64,000 bases of DNA. Source: Aradus depressus. Lineage: Eukaryota; Arthropoda; Insecta; Hemiptera; Aradidae. Of this stretch, positions 1-10,786 are shown in pieces. Within the stretch, counting starts at the first letter, position 1. The number at the start of each line of letters is the position of its first letter. The notes beneath the pieces were generated by a model. The model was not told the DNA's origin. It saw only the letters and a program-made list of their open reading frames with translations, and searched no databases. A program made the position numbers and the translations under genes. Location: the NCBI GenBank assembly GCA_963662175.1, contig OY759225.1, positions 17,409,601-17,473,600 on the forward strand. The letters are read 5' to 3'.

Positions 1-329
1 AAATTAGCAGTACATCTCGTTTGACTTAAAAAATTGTTTTTGTATATGTGTGGGATTTTGGGTAAGGAAGAGATGAAATCTGTATGGTAAGTTTAGGGTA
101 GGAAGGGCTATTGGCTGGGTCAGACAACTACCCTTTGAAAGGGTTATACAGGTTATCCCCCATTTCAACACTGGCTTGTATCTGTTTTTATAACCTTCAA
201 CATATCTTTCTCACTAAAATCCAAACCTGGATCAGGAAGGCCGTATTATGGCTAGGGATCTGTCGATACAAGTCAATACAAGCATCGATACTTTTATCCG
301 ATACCAAGTACTTTTGGTATCGATACTAT

Positions 330-640
330 TCAGAGTTTTTAACATCGGAATTTCTGCCACTTAGTGAAGAAAGTCGAGGAAAAGCACTGTCTCCAAGACA
401 TCGAATGGAAATATTTTTGCGTTATACTGCTGACCCAGGATTCCAGAGTGGAGTGTAAAAAATATAATTACGTGATGGACTGTATTTTAGAAAAAGCAAC
501 AATTGGATTAAATTTCCCAGAACAGTTCAAGAAATAAACAGTGCAAAAGCCAATTGTCAAACACGCTTTAATTTACCAGTTGTTGTGGGCGCATTAGACT
601 GCGATATAATTTACATCATGTGGCCAGAAGCCAGGATACT
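330..640 (+). pseudogene. PIF/Harbinger transposase relic
   Basis: With frame changes, the plus strand reads RGKALSPRHRMEIFLRYTAD, then WIKFPRTVQEINSAK, then FNLPVVVGALDCDIIYI (about 570-620). The last block matches the HARBI1-type motif around the first catalytic Asp (VVGAIDC). At least one stop or frameshift interrupts it, and it runs into a poly-G tract at about 641. No TIRs were found around it, so it is a dead fragment. Confidence 0.7.
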
Positions 641-889
641 TGGGGGGGGGGGGGGGGGGGCCATCAGATTCCAACATGAAAGGTAGTTACTGCTACATCC
701 AAGTTATATCTACCCATAGTTGTATCTCCGGTTTTTCCTGATACCACTCCACTTGGGGTAGATGTAACTATGAAGTGTTAGCGTTTGTTTCATCACATGA
801 ATTTGACTTGAAGCTATCACTACACCGTAGTGTCTACTACGTAGTCACTTCGTTTTAATCACTTCACCCATTGTGTTCACCGACACACA

Positions 890-1165
890 CACATACAGAC
901 AGATTTTTTTGTTTCATTTTTCATGTGTCATTTTATTTTTAAATTCAAAACCCTTTGAGGATGGCACCTATTAAGTTTCTACACAAACGGCCAAAAAGGA
1001 AGGGGGGATGGGAGGGGGAGGGGGGGGGGGGGGCTCAACTCAAAAACCCTGCCGATGTAATGAATGTATCATCGCTTTGAGGAAAATACCCGGTAATTGT
1101 GAGCTGAAACTGGTTATGGAGTAGCGAAAAATTAATTGATTAATTCGGGCTGCCGGTGATTCACC
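890..1165. repeat. ACTTCCCC-family dispersed repeat
   Basis: A degraded copy of a high-copy repeat. Recurring blocks are 'acacacatacagaca', 'gaggatggcacctatta', 'gccgatgtaatgaatgta' and a poly-G stretch. Other copies lie near 3200-3420, 4610-4800, 9090-9170, 12290-12535, 15010-15290, 17090-17345, 21560-21660, 24490-24880, 29140-29440, 31900-32100, 32420-32545, 33115-33290, 36420-36740, 43860-44130, 54475-54610, 58500-58775 and 59780-60280. No coding capacity is visible and I cannot place the family. Confidence 0.6.
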
Positions 1166-1654
1166 GAATACCTTTACAAGAAATTCCGAAGAAAACTCAA
1201 ATTTCAGACCGATAACATAAATTTCTTCTAAAAACCTAGCAAGGGAATATCGATATGGCTGAATGGGCTGAATATAGGGATAAGGGAAAGACCAGTGGTC
1301 CGTATGATTGGTGATACTGCCTCCAGAGGGGTAGTGGTTGAGATATTATCAGTGTAATGGGCGCTGACGGCAGCTCCTTTCATCTCTCAAATTAGCTTCT
1401 GTCAACTTCTAAAAACATGGCATCCTTTATTAACATGGATCCCAGATCTATTTTCAATTATACCACTAGCAAGAGGTATAAATTGTTTGACAATTAAGAA
1501 AAACTACAAACTTTTTTTTTGGTTTGTGGCCTTATGGTCTAAGCATATCAGCCAAACTACAAACCTTTCTGTCAAGAGATAGCATCCATGGAAAATTTTC
1601 AGATGATAAAGAATTGCTCAGCGGAATTTAAGCTACAATTTTTTTTTTTCTAGT

Positions 1655-1965
1655 ATTGTGCCTTATATAGTGCAAATTTGTTCTAGGTATTGCGGGATCC
1701 CTAGAGCCTGCAAAAAGTTTTCTTGCGGGATCCCTAGAGCCTGAAAAACTTGTTCTCGATATTGCGGGATCCCTAGAGCCTGCAAAAGGTTTTCTTGCGG
1801 GATCCTTAGAGCCTGCAACACTTGTTCTCGGTATCGCGGGATCCGTAGAGCCTGCAAAACTCTTTTCCTAGTATTGTGCCTAATACAGCCTGCAAAACTT
1901 GTTTTCGCTATTGTGGGATCCGTAGAGCCTGCAAAACTCTTTTTCTAGTATTGTGCATTCCATAA
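1655..1965. repeat. Tandem repeat with a 72-bp higher-order period (33+39)
   Basis: The block 'gcgggatccctagagcctg' recurs at spacings of 33, 39, 33, 39 and 77 bp (gggatcc at 1694, 1727, 1766, 1799, 1838, 1915). Two monomer types alternate, one with a 'gttttcttgc' and one with a 'cttgttctcg' junction. Copies at the right-hand end are degraded. The array keeps one minus-strand frame partly open, but nothing suggests it is translated. Confidence 0.8.
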
Positions 1966-1999
1966 CAAAAGGCAAAACTTGCAACAAAAAAGAAATGTA

Positions 2000-2870
2000 G
2001 AAAACCGTAATAGATAAAATTTTTCGAAAACTGCAAAATCAATATCACACCTGAAGCCCTCAAATCAAAAGTTAGTTGTATTCAAACTTCAATGTTCCCC
2101 TTCAAATCGTATTACTAACATATAAATTTCTCGTTTGATATAAAAAATAATAAATATCTTTTGTGAAATACGTTCTTGGCCTCCAAAGCTCCGAATCGCG
2201 GTCAACTCGAGTGATTGAGAGGTACTTTCGTCTTTTGCTCCGCTCAGCCCATCTACTTTTTCCAGTATTGTTTCCTAATGGCTCGTTGCTTTTTCATTCT
2301 TTAAAAAAATGATTCAAAGATACATTAGGAGTGAAAGCGATGAAGCGGCATGCGGTCGGACCCCCCTTGGCGGCAACAGATGCTGAATAGTAGAAACCCG
2401 CCCCTGTCAAAAACCCACTAGTCAATATTGACCCAGCTTGACTCCAGCCTTTGGTTTGGTTGATAGTTTTAATATAAGTCCAATTACAGTGCAGGCCTCC
2501 ACCCCCCCGCCACAGCTAACTAGGAAGAGATTCTGTGTGGTGCACTGGTGTCAGGGGTGGGGTGGGGAGGATCACAATGAGCCTACACACCCGCCACTGG
2601 TGGTTTAAATGGTAATGACTGAAGGGTGAGGCTTTATGTGGTGAGGGGTAGGAACCAATATAGGCTCATCATATGGTGACCTCACTTTAATGGGATCTGC
2701 AAAAAGGATCATCTAATGACATCAAGAACAAACAATGACTTTAGCGGCAATATGTTGTCCAGTGACGGATCTGCTGTAGACTTCGCCTCCAGAAATTTGC
2801 TAAGCAAAGAATAAAAGAAGTAAATAAATATATCGTTGAATCACTGGCAATGTTCTTCCCCACCACGAAA
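2000..2870. other. Unassigned stretch
   Basis: No gene-like frame, TIR element or SINE is recognisable here. It contains short G- and C-rich runs (2490-2570) and is otherwise featureless to my eye. Confidence 0.4.
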
Positions 2871-2978
2871 TTATCAATTACGTTTCTTGGTGGTAGGCAG
2901 ATGTAACGGACTAGCTTGTTAAATACCTAAGTAATTAGATTTATCAGACCAACATATTTTTTTTTTTATTCGAACCAC

Positions 2979-3011
2979 AACTAGTTTCGGCAATTTGCCA
3001 TCTTCAGGTGG
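2979..3011 (-). ncRNA. Hammerhead-like motif, family C, copy 1
   Basis: Minus-strand reading: CUGAAGA, a bulged U, stem II GGCA/UGCC, GAAA, palindromic CUAG as a tiny stem III, then U-U. This fits the CUGANGA ... GAAA ... UH hammerhead core with the very short stem III typical of PLE ribozymes. Stem I pairing was not verified. Confidence 0.45.
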
Positions 3012-3119
3012 TGAATCTTTTTAGAGAAGAGGTCAAGGGACACGTTCCAATATCAGGGGCCAGCTGGACACTGATGATACTGGAACGTGTCCCTTGACCT
3101 CTTCTCTAAAAAGATTCAC

Positions 3120-3152
3120 CACCTGAAGATGGCAAATTGCCGAAACTAGTTG
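3120..3152 (+). ncRNA. Hammerhead-like motif, family C, copy 2
   Basis: The inverted partner of the preceding motif, with an intact core (CUGAAGA, GAAA, CUAG, UU) on the plus strand. Confidence 0.45.
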
Positions 3153-3416
3153 TGGTTCGAATAAAAAAAAAAAATATGTTGGACTGATAAATCTAATTAC
3201 TTATTTATCAATTACATTTTTGCTCTTTCTCCAAAACCAGTCGATTGTTTTGGTTAAAAATTCATAGTGGATTTACATAGGGGTTTTTGAATTCTCATAC
3301 TAAATTTTGTGTCGAAATACATTCCTTTACAGCGGCAGTTATTAGAATTTTTTTGTTGTTATAATATAAATAATATATTATAGAAATTGAACTGATAATT
3401 TCTAAGGCTTCTATTT

Positions 3417-3882
3417 AACGTAAAATCTTGAGTATGCCGTCCTTTGCATGGGACGTTAAGCGATGGTCCCGAGTCTGTACTATGTCAGGTACTCTTGTTC
3501 CTGCCTTGGTTCTCCGTCTCCACATCTTGGTCCCTTGGGGAAAAGCCTGACCCTGACAGTAAGGATCGTAAGTATCGTTCCATCAGAAGTCATCGTGTTC
3601 GTAAACACACTCATACATGTTGGTTAATTCCGGTGTTTCTTCCAGATGTGTCTTCTTATTTTTTTCAACAATAATATTGTTGGAAAAAAATAAGAAGACA
3701 CCTCTGGAAGAAATGCCGGAATTAACCAACAATGGAACATCCCAGAGAAGTTTAAGAAACATACATTCACACATACCCATTTCTCTTCCATTTCAAAATT
3801 TAGGACTCCCACAATGTGGGAGAATGACGAAAGGGCGTTCTGGTAGTAAGCGATATGATCTCGAAGTTCAAAGCCCTGACAT
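3417..3882 (+). repeat. SINE-A fragments interrupted by a hairpin insertion
   Basis: Body segments of SINE-A are seen at 3423-3492 (gccgtcctttgcatgggacg ...) and 3799-3882 (ggactcccacaatg ... gcgatatgatctcg). The 300 bp between them is foreign and contains a tight inverted repeat. Confidence 0.65.
3617..3733. repeat. Tight inverted repeat (hairpin)
   Basis: Arms of about 56 bp meet with essentially no spacer near 3675 (gttggttaattccgg ... ccggaattaaccaac). Sequence to its right (cagagaagtttaagaaaca) recurs at about 14435, so it belongs to a dispersed family. Confidence 0.8.
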
Positions 3883-4339
3883 GGTTTACATAAACATGCG
3901 ACAAAAAACTTCAAAATATCAATAAATTCGTGGCACAGGCCTTGTATATTGGTAAAGCTCTTCAACGAGACTTCTTGATCAAATTTTCACAAAATTTCAT
4001 TCTTATAAGCCCTTTTCCCGTCATCTGATTTGTTCACCCTCAATAAATTTGCAACGCAGAGCCCTGCACTAAGCCCACAAAGAGGTACGGAATACTCGGA
4101 TATGCCACTGGTGACCCCTGGTATGAAGCCCCATCTGTGGCTCACCACATCATCCCTCCTCCGTACTGGTTGTTGTTCCTCTTGTGAGGGACAATGACGA
4201 GAAGACACTGATTTATGTATCCGTGACACACCTGCTCCCCTCTCTGTTGACACTGTGTGTCCGAGGAGGGCTGGGTGACTTTTTCAACGTCACTACAGGC
4301 CTTAGCGTGACTTCAACTCTCACACTAGTCTTGTTATAT

Positions 4340-4560
4340 TTGTCACATGCCCGGGCCTTGTAGTTCATATTGCCTACTACCAGAGCGTTCTTTCTTCGCT
4401 CTGGTGGACATGAGCCCGACTCTACTATGAAAGTCCTGAATTTTGCCTACCCTAAATTAACTTTAACGAGTTCATGATCGGGATCATAGTCTAACGTTCC
4501 GTCCGAAGGATGGCGTGCTCAAGTTTTTTTCACCTCTCAGATAAAAAACCTAAGGAGCCT
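4340..4560 (-). repeat. SINE-A copy, diverged and truncated
   Basis: The 3' body and linker blocks are recognisable on the minus strand (ctactaccagagcg, ggacatgagcccgactct, gatggcgtgctcaag). The tRNA head is missing. Confidence 0.75.
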
Positions 4561-4999
4561 CACAATGCAATGTTTTGGCTAAAAATCAATAGGAACTAAT
4601 CAATAGTTAGACGGGAGTTATCGTGTTGAAAATAAATTTACAAAGACTGACAGGAATTCTTTTTATTATCAGGGGGTCGGAAAACATGAAATTCCGTTGA
4701 AAACTCAACATCGAATAGCTGGAAAACTGAAATTTCTTGTCTGTCAATATATCTCTGTGTATGTGAATGCAATAATAAGTAGACATTTTGTATGTGTATC
4801 CAGAACCTCACTTAGGCGGGTATTACACTATAAAAGTACTTTGACAAAGCTCTTTTATAAAAGTTGGATCGATTTTTTTTTTTTTAATTTCTTTTATAAA
4901 ATATCTTTTATGACTACAAAATTTAATATTACACTATGTGAAATATTTTATAAATGTTAGTTTTTTGTTTCAAAACAGTACTAGTAAGTTGTGTCGCAA

Positions 5000-5350
5000 A
5001 AATGGAAGACGTTTTAATACCAATTGCCGTAGGTTTTGCGGCTGCTTCAATAGCAATAGCTGTGGCGGAAAAAAAATAAACATAAGAATGTAAAGAAACG
5101 TTTGTGGGTAAGACCTTGGGTTGCGCGGCGCGAGTTTATGAGCATCCATCAGAATTTACTGAAAGAACTGTCCATGGAAGATACAAAAAGTTATACTTCA
5201 ACTATTTGAGGATGAATAAAAAAAACCTTCGATTACTTGCTTCTGAAGGTGGGACCAATAATATCTCGGGAAATGACACATTTGCGTAACCCAATACCCC
5301 CTGAGGAACGACCAGGAGTGGGAGAGACAACATTTATCAAATATTGGATG
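5000..5350 (+). pseudogene. Harbinger transposase N-terminal relic
   Basis: In shifting frames it reads MEDVLIPIAVGFAAA, KKRLWVRPWVARR, EFMSIHQNLLKELSMEDTKS, YFNYLRMNKKN and LRNPIPPEERPGVGE. These follow the order found in HARBI1-like transposases (RRWWVRPW..., LRLEDPESY..YLRM, IPPEERLAVTL). Stops and frameshifts separate the pieces. The catalytic DDE part is absent, apparently replaced by the tandem array. Confidence 0.85.
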
Positions 5351-5389
5351 AGAATGCAAACTATGATAAAAGAACTTTTATAAGAGACA

Positions 5390-8300
5390 AATTTTATAAA
5401 ACTTGAGCTATTATACTATCACATTTATCGTAAAAGTTCTTTTATAAAAGATCTTTGTCAAAGAACTTTTATAAAACTTGAGCTATTATACTATCACATT
5501 TATCGTAAAAGTTCTTTTATAAAAGATCTTTGTCAAAGAACTTTTATAAAACTTGAGCTATTATACTATCACATTTATCGTAAAAGTTCTTTTATAAAAG
5601 ATATTTGTCAAAGAACTTTTATAAAACTTGAGCTATTATACTATCACATTTATCGTAAAAGTTCTTTTATAAAAGATATTTGTCAAAGAACTTTTATAAA
5701 ACTTGAGCTATTATACTATCACATTTATCGTAAAAGTTCTTTTATAAAAGATATTTGTCAAAGAACTTTTATAAAACTTGAGCTATTATACTATCACATT
5801 TATCGTAAAAGTTCTTTTATAAAAGATATTTGTCAAAGAACTTTTATAAAACTTGAGCTATTATACTATCACATTTATCGTAAAAGTTCTTTTATAAAAG
5901 ATATTTGTCAAAGAACTTTTATAAAACTTGAGCTATTATACTATCACATTTATCGTAAAAGTTCTTTTATAAAAGATATTTGTCAAAGAACTTTTATAAA
6001 ACTTGAGCTATTATACTATCACATTTATCGTAAAAGTTCTTTTATAAAAGATATTTGTCAAAGAACTTTTATAAAACTTGAGCTATTATACTATCACATT
6101 TATCGTAAAAGTTCTTTTATAAAAGATATTTGTCAAAGAACTTTTATAAAACTTGAGCTATTATACTATCACATTTATCGTAAAAGTTCTTTTATAAAAG
6201 ATATTTGTCAAAGAACTTTTATAAAACTTGAGCTATTATACTATCACATTTATCGTAAAAGTTCTTTTATAAAAGATATTTGTCAAAGAACTTTTATAAA
6301 ACTTGAGCTATTATACTATCACATTTATCGTAAAAGTTCTTTTATAAAAGATATTTGTCAAAGAACTTTTATAAAACTTGAGCTATTATACTATCACATT
6401 TATCGTAAAAGTTCTTTTATAAAAGATATTTGTCAAAGAACTTTTATAAAACTTGAGCTATTATACTATCACATTTATCGTAAAAGTTCTTTTATAAAAG
6501 ATATTTGTCAAAGAACTTTTATAAAACTTGAGCTATTATACTATCACATTTATCGTAAAAGTTCTTTTATAAAAGATATTTGTCAAAGAACTTTTATAAA
6601 ACTTGAGCTATTATACTATCACATTTATCGTAAAAGTTCTTTTATAAAAGATATTTGTCAAAGAACTTTTATAAAACTTGAGCTATTATACTATCACATT
6701 TATCGTAAAAGTTCTTTTATAAAAGATATTTGTCAAAGAACTTTTATAAAACTTGAGCTATTATACTATCACATTTATCGTAAAAGTTCTTTTATAAAAG
6801 ATATTTGTCAAAGAACTTTTATAAAACTTGAGCTATTATACTATCACATTTATCGTAAAAGTTCTTTTATAAAAGATATTTGTCAAAGAACTTTTATAAA
6901 ACTTGAGCTATTATACTATCACATTTATCGTAAAAGTTCTTTTATAAAAGATATTTGTCAAAGAACTTTTATAAAACTTGAGCTATTATACTATCACATT
7001 TATCGTAAAAGTTCTTTTATAAAAGATATTTGTCAAAGAACTTTTATAAAACTTGAGCTATTATACTATCACATTTATCGTAAAAGTTCTTTTATAAAAG
7101 ATATTTGTCAAAGAACTTTTATAAAACTTGAGCTATTATACTATCACATTTATCGTAAAAGTTCTTTTATAAAAGATCTTTGTCAAAGAACTTTTATAAA
7201 ACTTGAGCTATTATACTATCACATTTATCGTAAAAGTTCTTTTATAAAAGATCTTTGTCAAAGAACTTTTATAAAACTTGAGCTATTATACTATCACATT
7301 TATCGTAAAAGTTCTTTTATAAAAGATCTTTGTCAAAGAACTTTTATAAAACTTGAGCTATTATACTATCACATTTATCGTAAAAGTTCTTTTATAAAAG
7401 ATATTTGTCAAAGAACTTTTATAAAACTTGAGCTATTATACTATCACATTTATCGTAAAAGTTCTTTTATAAAAGATATTTGTCAAAGAACTTTTATAAA
7501 ACTTGAGCTATTATACTATCACATTTATCGTAAAAGTTCTTTTATAAAAGATATTTGTCAAAGAACTTTTATAAAACTTGAGCTATTATACTATCACATT
7601 TATCGTAAAAGTTCTTTTATAAAAGATATTTGTCAAAGAACTTTTATAAAACTTGAGCTATTATACTATCACATTTATCGTAAAAGTTCTTTTATAAAAG
7701 ATCTTTGTCAAAGAACTTTTATAAAACTTGAGCTATTATACTATCACATTTATCGTAAAAGTTCTTTTATAAAAGATCTTTGTCAAAGAACTTTTATAAA
7801 ACTTGAGCTATTATACTATCACATTTATCGTAAAAGTTCTTTTATAAAAGATCTTTGTCAAAGAACTTTTATAAAACTTGAGCTATTATACTATCACATT
7901 TATCGTAAAAGTTCTTTTATAAAAGATATTTGTCAAAGAACTTTTATAAAACTTGAGCTATTATACTATCACATTTATCGTAAAAGTTCTTTTATAAAAG
8001 ATATTTGTCAAAGAACTTTTATAAAACTTGAGCTATTATACTATCACATTTATCGTAAAAGTTCTTTTATAAAAGATATTTGTCAAAGAACTTTTATAAA
8101 ACTTGAGCTATTATACTATCACATTTATCGTAAAAGTTCTTTTATAAAAGATATTTGTCAAAGAACTTTTATAAAACTTGAGCTATTATACTATCACATT
8201 TATCGTAAAAGTTCTTTTATAAAAGATCTTTGTCAAAGAACTTTTATAAAACTTGAGCTATTATACTATCACATTTATCGTAAAAGTTCTTTTATAAAAG

Positions 8301-9075
8301 ATATTTGTCAAAGAACTTTTATAAAACTTGAGCTATTATACTATCACATTTATCGTAAAAGTTCTTTTATAAAAGATCTTTGTCAAAGAACTTTTATAAA
8401 ACTTGAGCTATTATACTATCACATTTATCGTAAAAGTTCTTTTATAAAAGATCTTTGTCAAAGAACTTTTATAAAACTTGAGCTATTATACTATCACATT
8501 TATCGTAAAAGTTCTTTTATAAAAGATCTTTGTCAAAGAACTTTTATAAAACTTGAGCTATTATACTATCACATTTATCGTAAAAGTTCTTTTATAAAAG
8601 ATCTTTGTCAAAGAACTTTTATAAAACTTGAGCTATTATACTATCACATTTATCGTAAAAGTTCTTTTATAAAAGATCTTTGTCAAAGAACTTTTATAAA
8701 ACTTGAGCTATTATACTATCACATTTATCGTAAAAGTTCTTTTATAAAAGATCTTTGTCAAAGAACTTTTATAAAACTTGAGCTATTATACTATCACATT
8801 TATCGTAAAAGTTCTTTTATAAAAGATCTTTGTCAAAGAACTTTTATAAAACTTGAGCTATTATACTATCACATTTATCGTAAAAGTTCTTTTATAAAAG
8901 ATCTTTGTCAAAGAACTTTTATAAAACTTGAGCTATTATACTATCACATTTATCGTAAAAGTTCTTTTATAAAAGATCTTTGTCAAAGAACTTTTATAAA
9001 ACTTGAGCTATTACACTATCACATTTATCGTAAAAGTTCTTTTATAAAAGATCTTTGTCAAAGAAGTTTTATAGT
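5390..9075. repeat. 75-bp minisatellite, about 49 copies
   Basis: There are 48 whole units from 5461 to 9060, plus a partial unit on each side. Units are almost identical. Each contains an 11-bp inverted repeat (aaaagttcttt ... aaagaactttt) around a 17-nt loop. One site alternates between gatcttt and gatattt in blocks along the array. The last unit has ttacac for ttatac. The motif also resembles the element's left subterminal sequence (actttgacaaagctctttta), so the array looks like an amplified subterminal repeat. Confidence 0.97.
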
Positions 9076-9813
9076 GTAATACCCGCCTTATAGATTTTCA
9101 GGCAGTTTCGTCATGTATTTTTCACAGCCAAACACCAATTACTGCCGAAGCTAATTAATGTATCGATCCGAAAGTGTGAATTTATTACACCAAGAACATT
9201 TCGATCTCAGCGACTTGCAAAAAGTGTTTTAAAAAAGTTGAATATTGTGGGAATACAAATAGTCTCCAGCAGTTTTATATCCTTAGTAAAAATAAATTGA
9301 ATGTTTATTTAATAAGGCTTTTTATTACATTCAGTATGTTTTTAATATAATTTTATCTTATTCGATTTGATTTATTTGTTTCTAATGACCATTACAATAT
9401 CTCATTTATATCTTTCAAATTGTATTGTGTTTTTTTATTATTATTATTATATAGGTATATATATTATACATGGTTTAAAACTAATTATAACGAAGTACTC
9501 GATGAAATACGATTTTATTTAAATCTATATAGATTTTTACAAATTAATTATAACGAACTACTCGATTCAATCGATACGAGTAGGTATCGATACGTTTTAT
9601 TCGATACTTGAGTAGTAATGTAATTTTTATTCGATACTACTCATGAGTAAAAGTATCGATACATTGTGGTATCGATTGAACCCTAGTCATATGTTCACAG
9701 ACAAACATATAGATACGAAGTATAGAGGCAGTTGTGTAATCGAATCGGCAGTAATTCGGAGCTGAACAGAAAAACCTTAATAACTGCCGATGTAATGAAT
9801 GTATCGATGGAAT

Positions 9814-9945
9814 CCTGAACCTCAAAACGAACGAACTGGAGTTCTCACAGGACACGGTCCGTTCAATAGACACACACTGTGACGAGACGGCGGCACACTT
9901 CCCGGGTACATTCTCGGGATATGCTCGGATGAGATTCCACATTTT
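9814..9945 (+). other. Orphan coding-like segment, unrecognised
   Basis: An open plus-strand frame reads ILNLKTNELEFSQDTVRS, IDTHCDETAAHFPGTFSGY, ARMRFHIFG and then a donor-like GTAAAT. It is much more GC-rich than the flanks, with codon-like composition, and starts right where an ACTTCCCC-family repeat ends. I recognise no domain and see no acceptor. It could be a captured exon fragment or part of an unknown transposon. Confidence 0.3.
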
Positions 9946-9999
9946 CGGTAAATATGTAATCATAGAGGAGAACTATTGGACCATGGGAGCATTCTCATT

Positions 10000-10780
10000 T
10001 TTTTGTAGTATAAACAGATAACAAGGACAGATGGAAGCCCAGCGCTTTCAGGGAAAGGATAAAAGCATTAGATGCTTAGGTCCCTAAGCCTACCCTATAA
10101 GTATATTCTTATAGATATGAGAAAAAAACAAAACAAACATTCAGTTTGCAGGGTGCAGAATGCAGACTAAGGATGGCGTTGCTCCAGCGGAGACAGAAGC
10201 CCCAACATCCCCCGTTGCTAGGATACCTTCCTTATTGATCTTAAGACTTCCCCCCTAGGCTCCTTCTGAGTTATATACCTGTGCCACTTATCCACTCCAC
10301 AGCCGGCTGGAGATCCTCACGCCGATGGCCACTTGGCTTCCTAACCCAGGGTCAAGGCTGTATCACACTGCTACCCGTTATAGTCCCACACACTTATTAA
10401 TTTTAGTATAATATCCTTTGCAACTACCAAATCTGTGCGCAGTTTACGAATTACATAAATAATTACAATAATATATTTTTCGGCAGCTAGATTATCTCCC
10501 ATTTATTACTTCCCCAGCTAGGTATAGGGGAAGTTATGTAACCAAAAATTAGATGCGGAGTTTTTGACAAAATTGTATGCTTTCCGACCTTATTCTGGTA
10601 TAAATATAATATTTATTCAGGAACATATGTCCCCTAAGAATAATAACATAAAGAATAAACAAGAGTATACAAGTATCAAGTTGAGAAGAGTAAAAATAAA
10701 GTAAAAGAGGTCTCCAGGAATAAATACTAAATGTTAAAAACAGGCAATGAATAAAACAATATAATAAACTAGTGAACAAT
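10000..10780. other. Unassigned stretch
   Basis: No convincing ORF or TIR pair. A modestly GC-rich block at 10140-10380 is not recognised. An ACTTCCCC-like junction lies near 10510-10560. Confidence 0.4.
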
Positions 10781-10786
10781 GATTAA

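Larger units (their letters stand above)
2882..3204. mobile_element. Foldback Penelope-like mini-element (family C)
   Basis: A 323-bp insertion flanked by the 11-bp direct repeat ttatcaattac (2871-2881 and 3205-3215). Inside is a near-perfect inverted repeat with a spacer of only about 40 bp. Each arm carries the block 'ctgaagatggcaaattgccg' followed by aaactagt, a hammerhead-like core (see the ncRNA entries). No ORF is present. The architecture (opposed copies of a ribozyme-like terminal repeat plus target duplication) fits a non-autonomous PLE derivative; that classification is inference. Confidence 0.6.
4815..9087 (+). mobile_element. Non-autonomous PIF/Harbinger element with expanded minisatellite
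   Basis: Terminal inverted repeats ggcgggtattacactataaa (4815 on) and its complement (ending 9087) match at 21 of the first 22 bases, flanked by the Harbinger-type target duplication TTA (4812-4814, 9088-9090). The left part holds a broken transposase N-terminus; the right part is a 75-bp tandem array. The total of 4.27 kb is mostly array. The element cannot make a full transposase. Confidence 0.9.

Noticed and set aside
3444..4253. Overlapping ORFs of 65-113 codons on both strands
   Set aside because: They arise from a SINE fragment and the hairpin at 3617-3733, which mirrors frames between strands.
5390..9075. CRISPR-like array
   Set aside because: Units are contiguous 75-bp tandem repeats without unique spacers, inside a Harbinger element in a eukaryotic genome.
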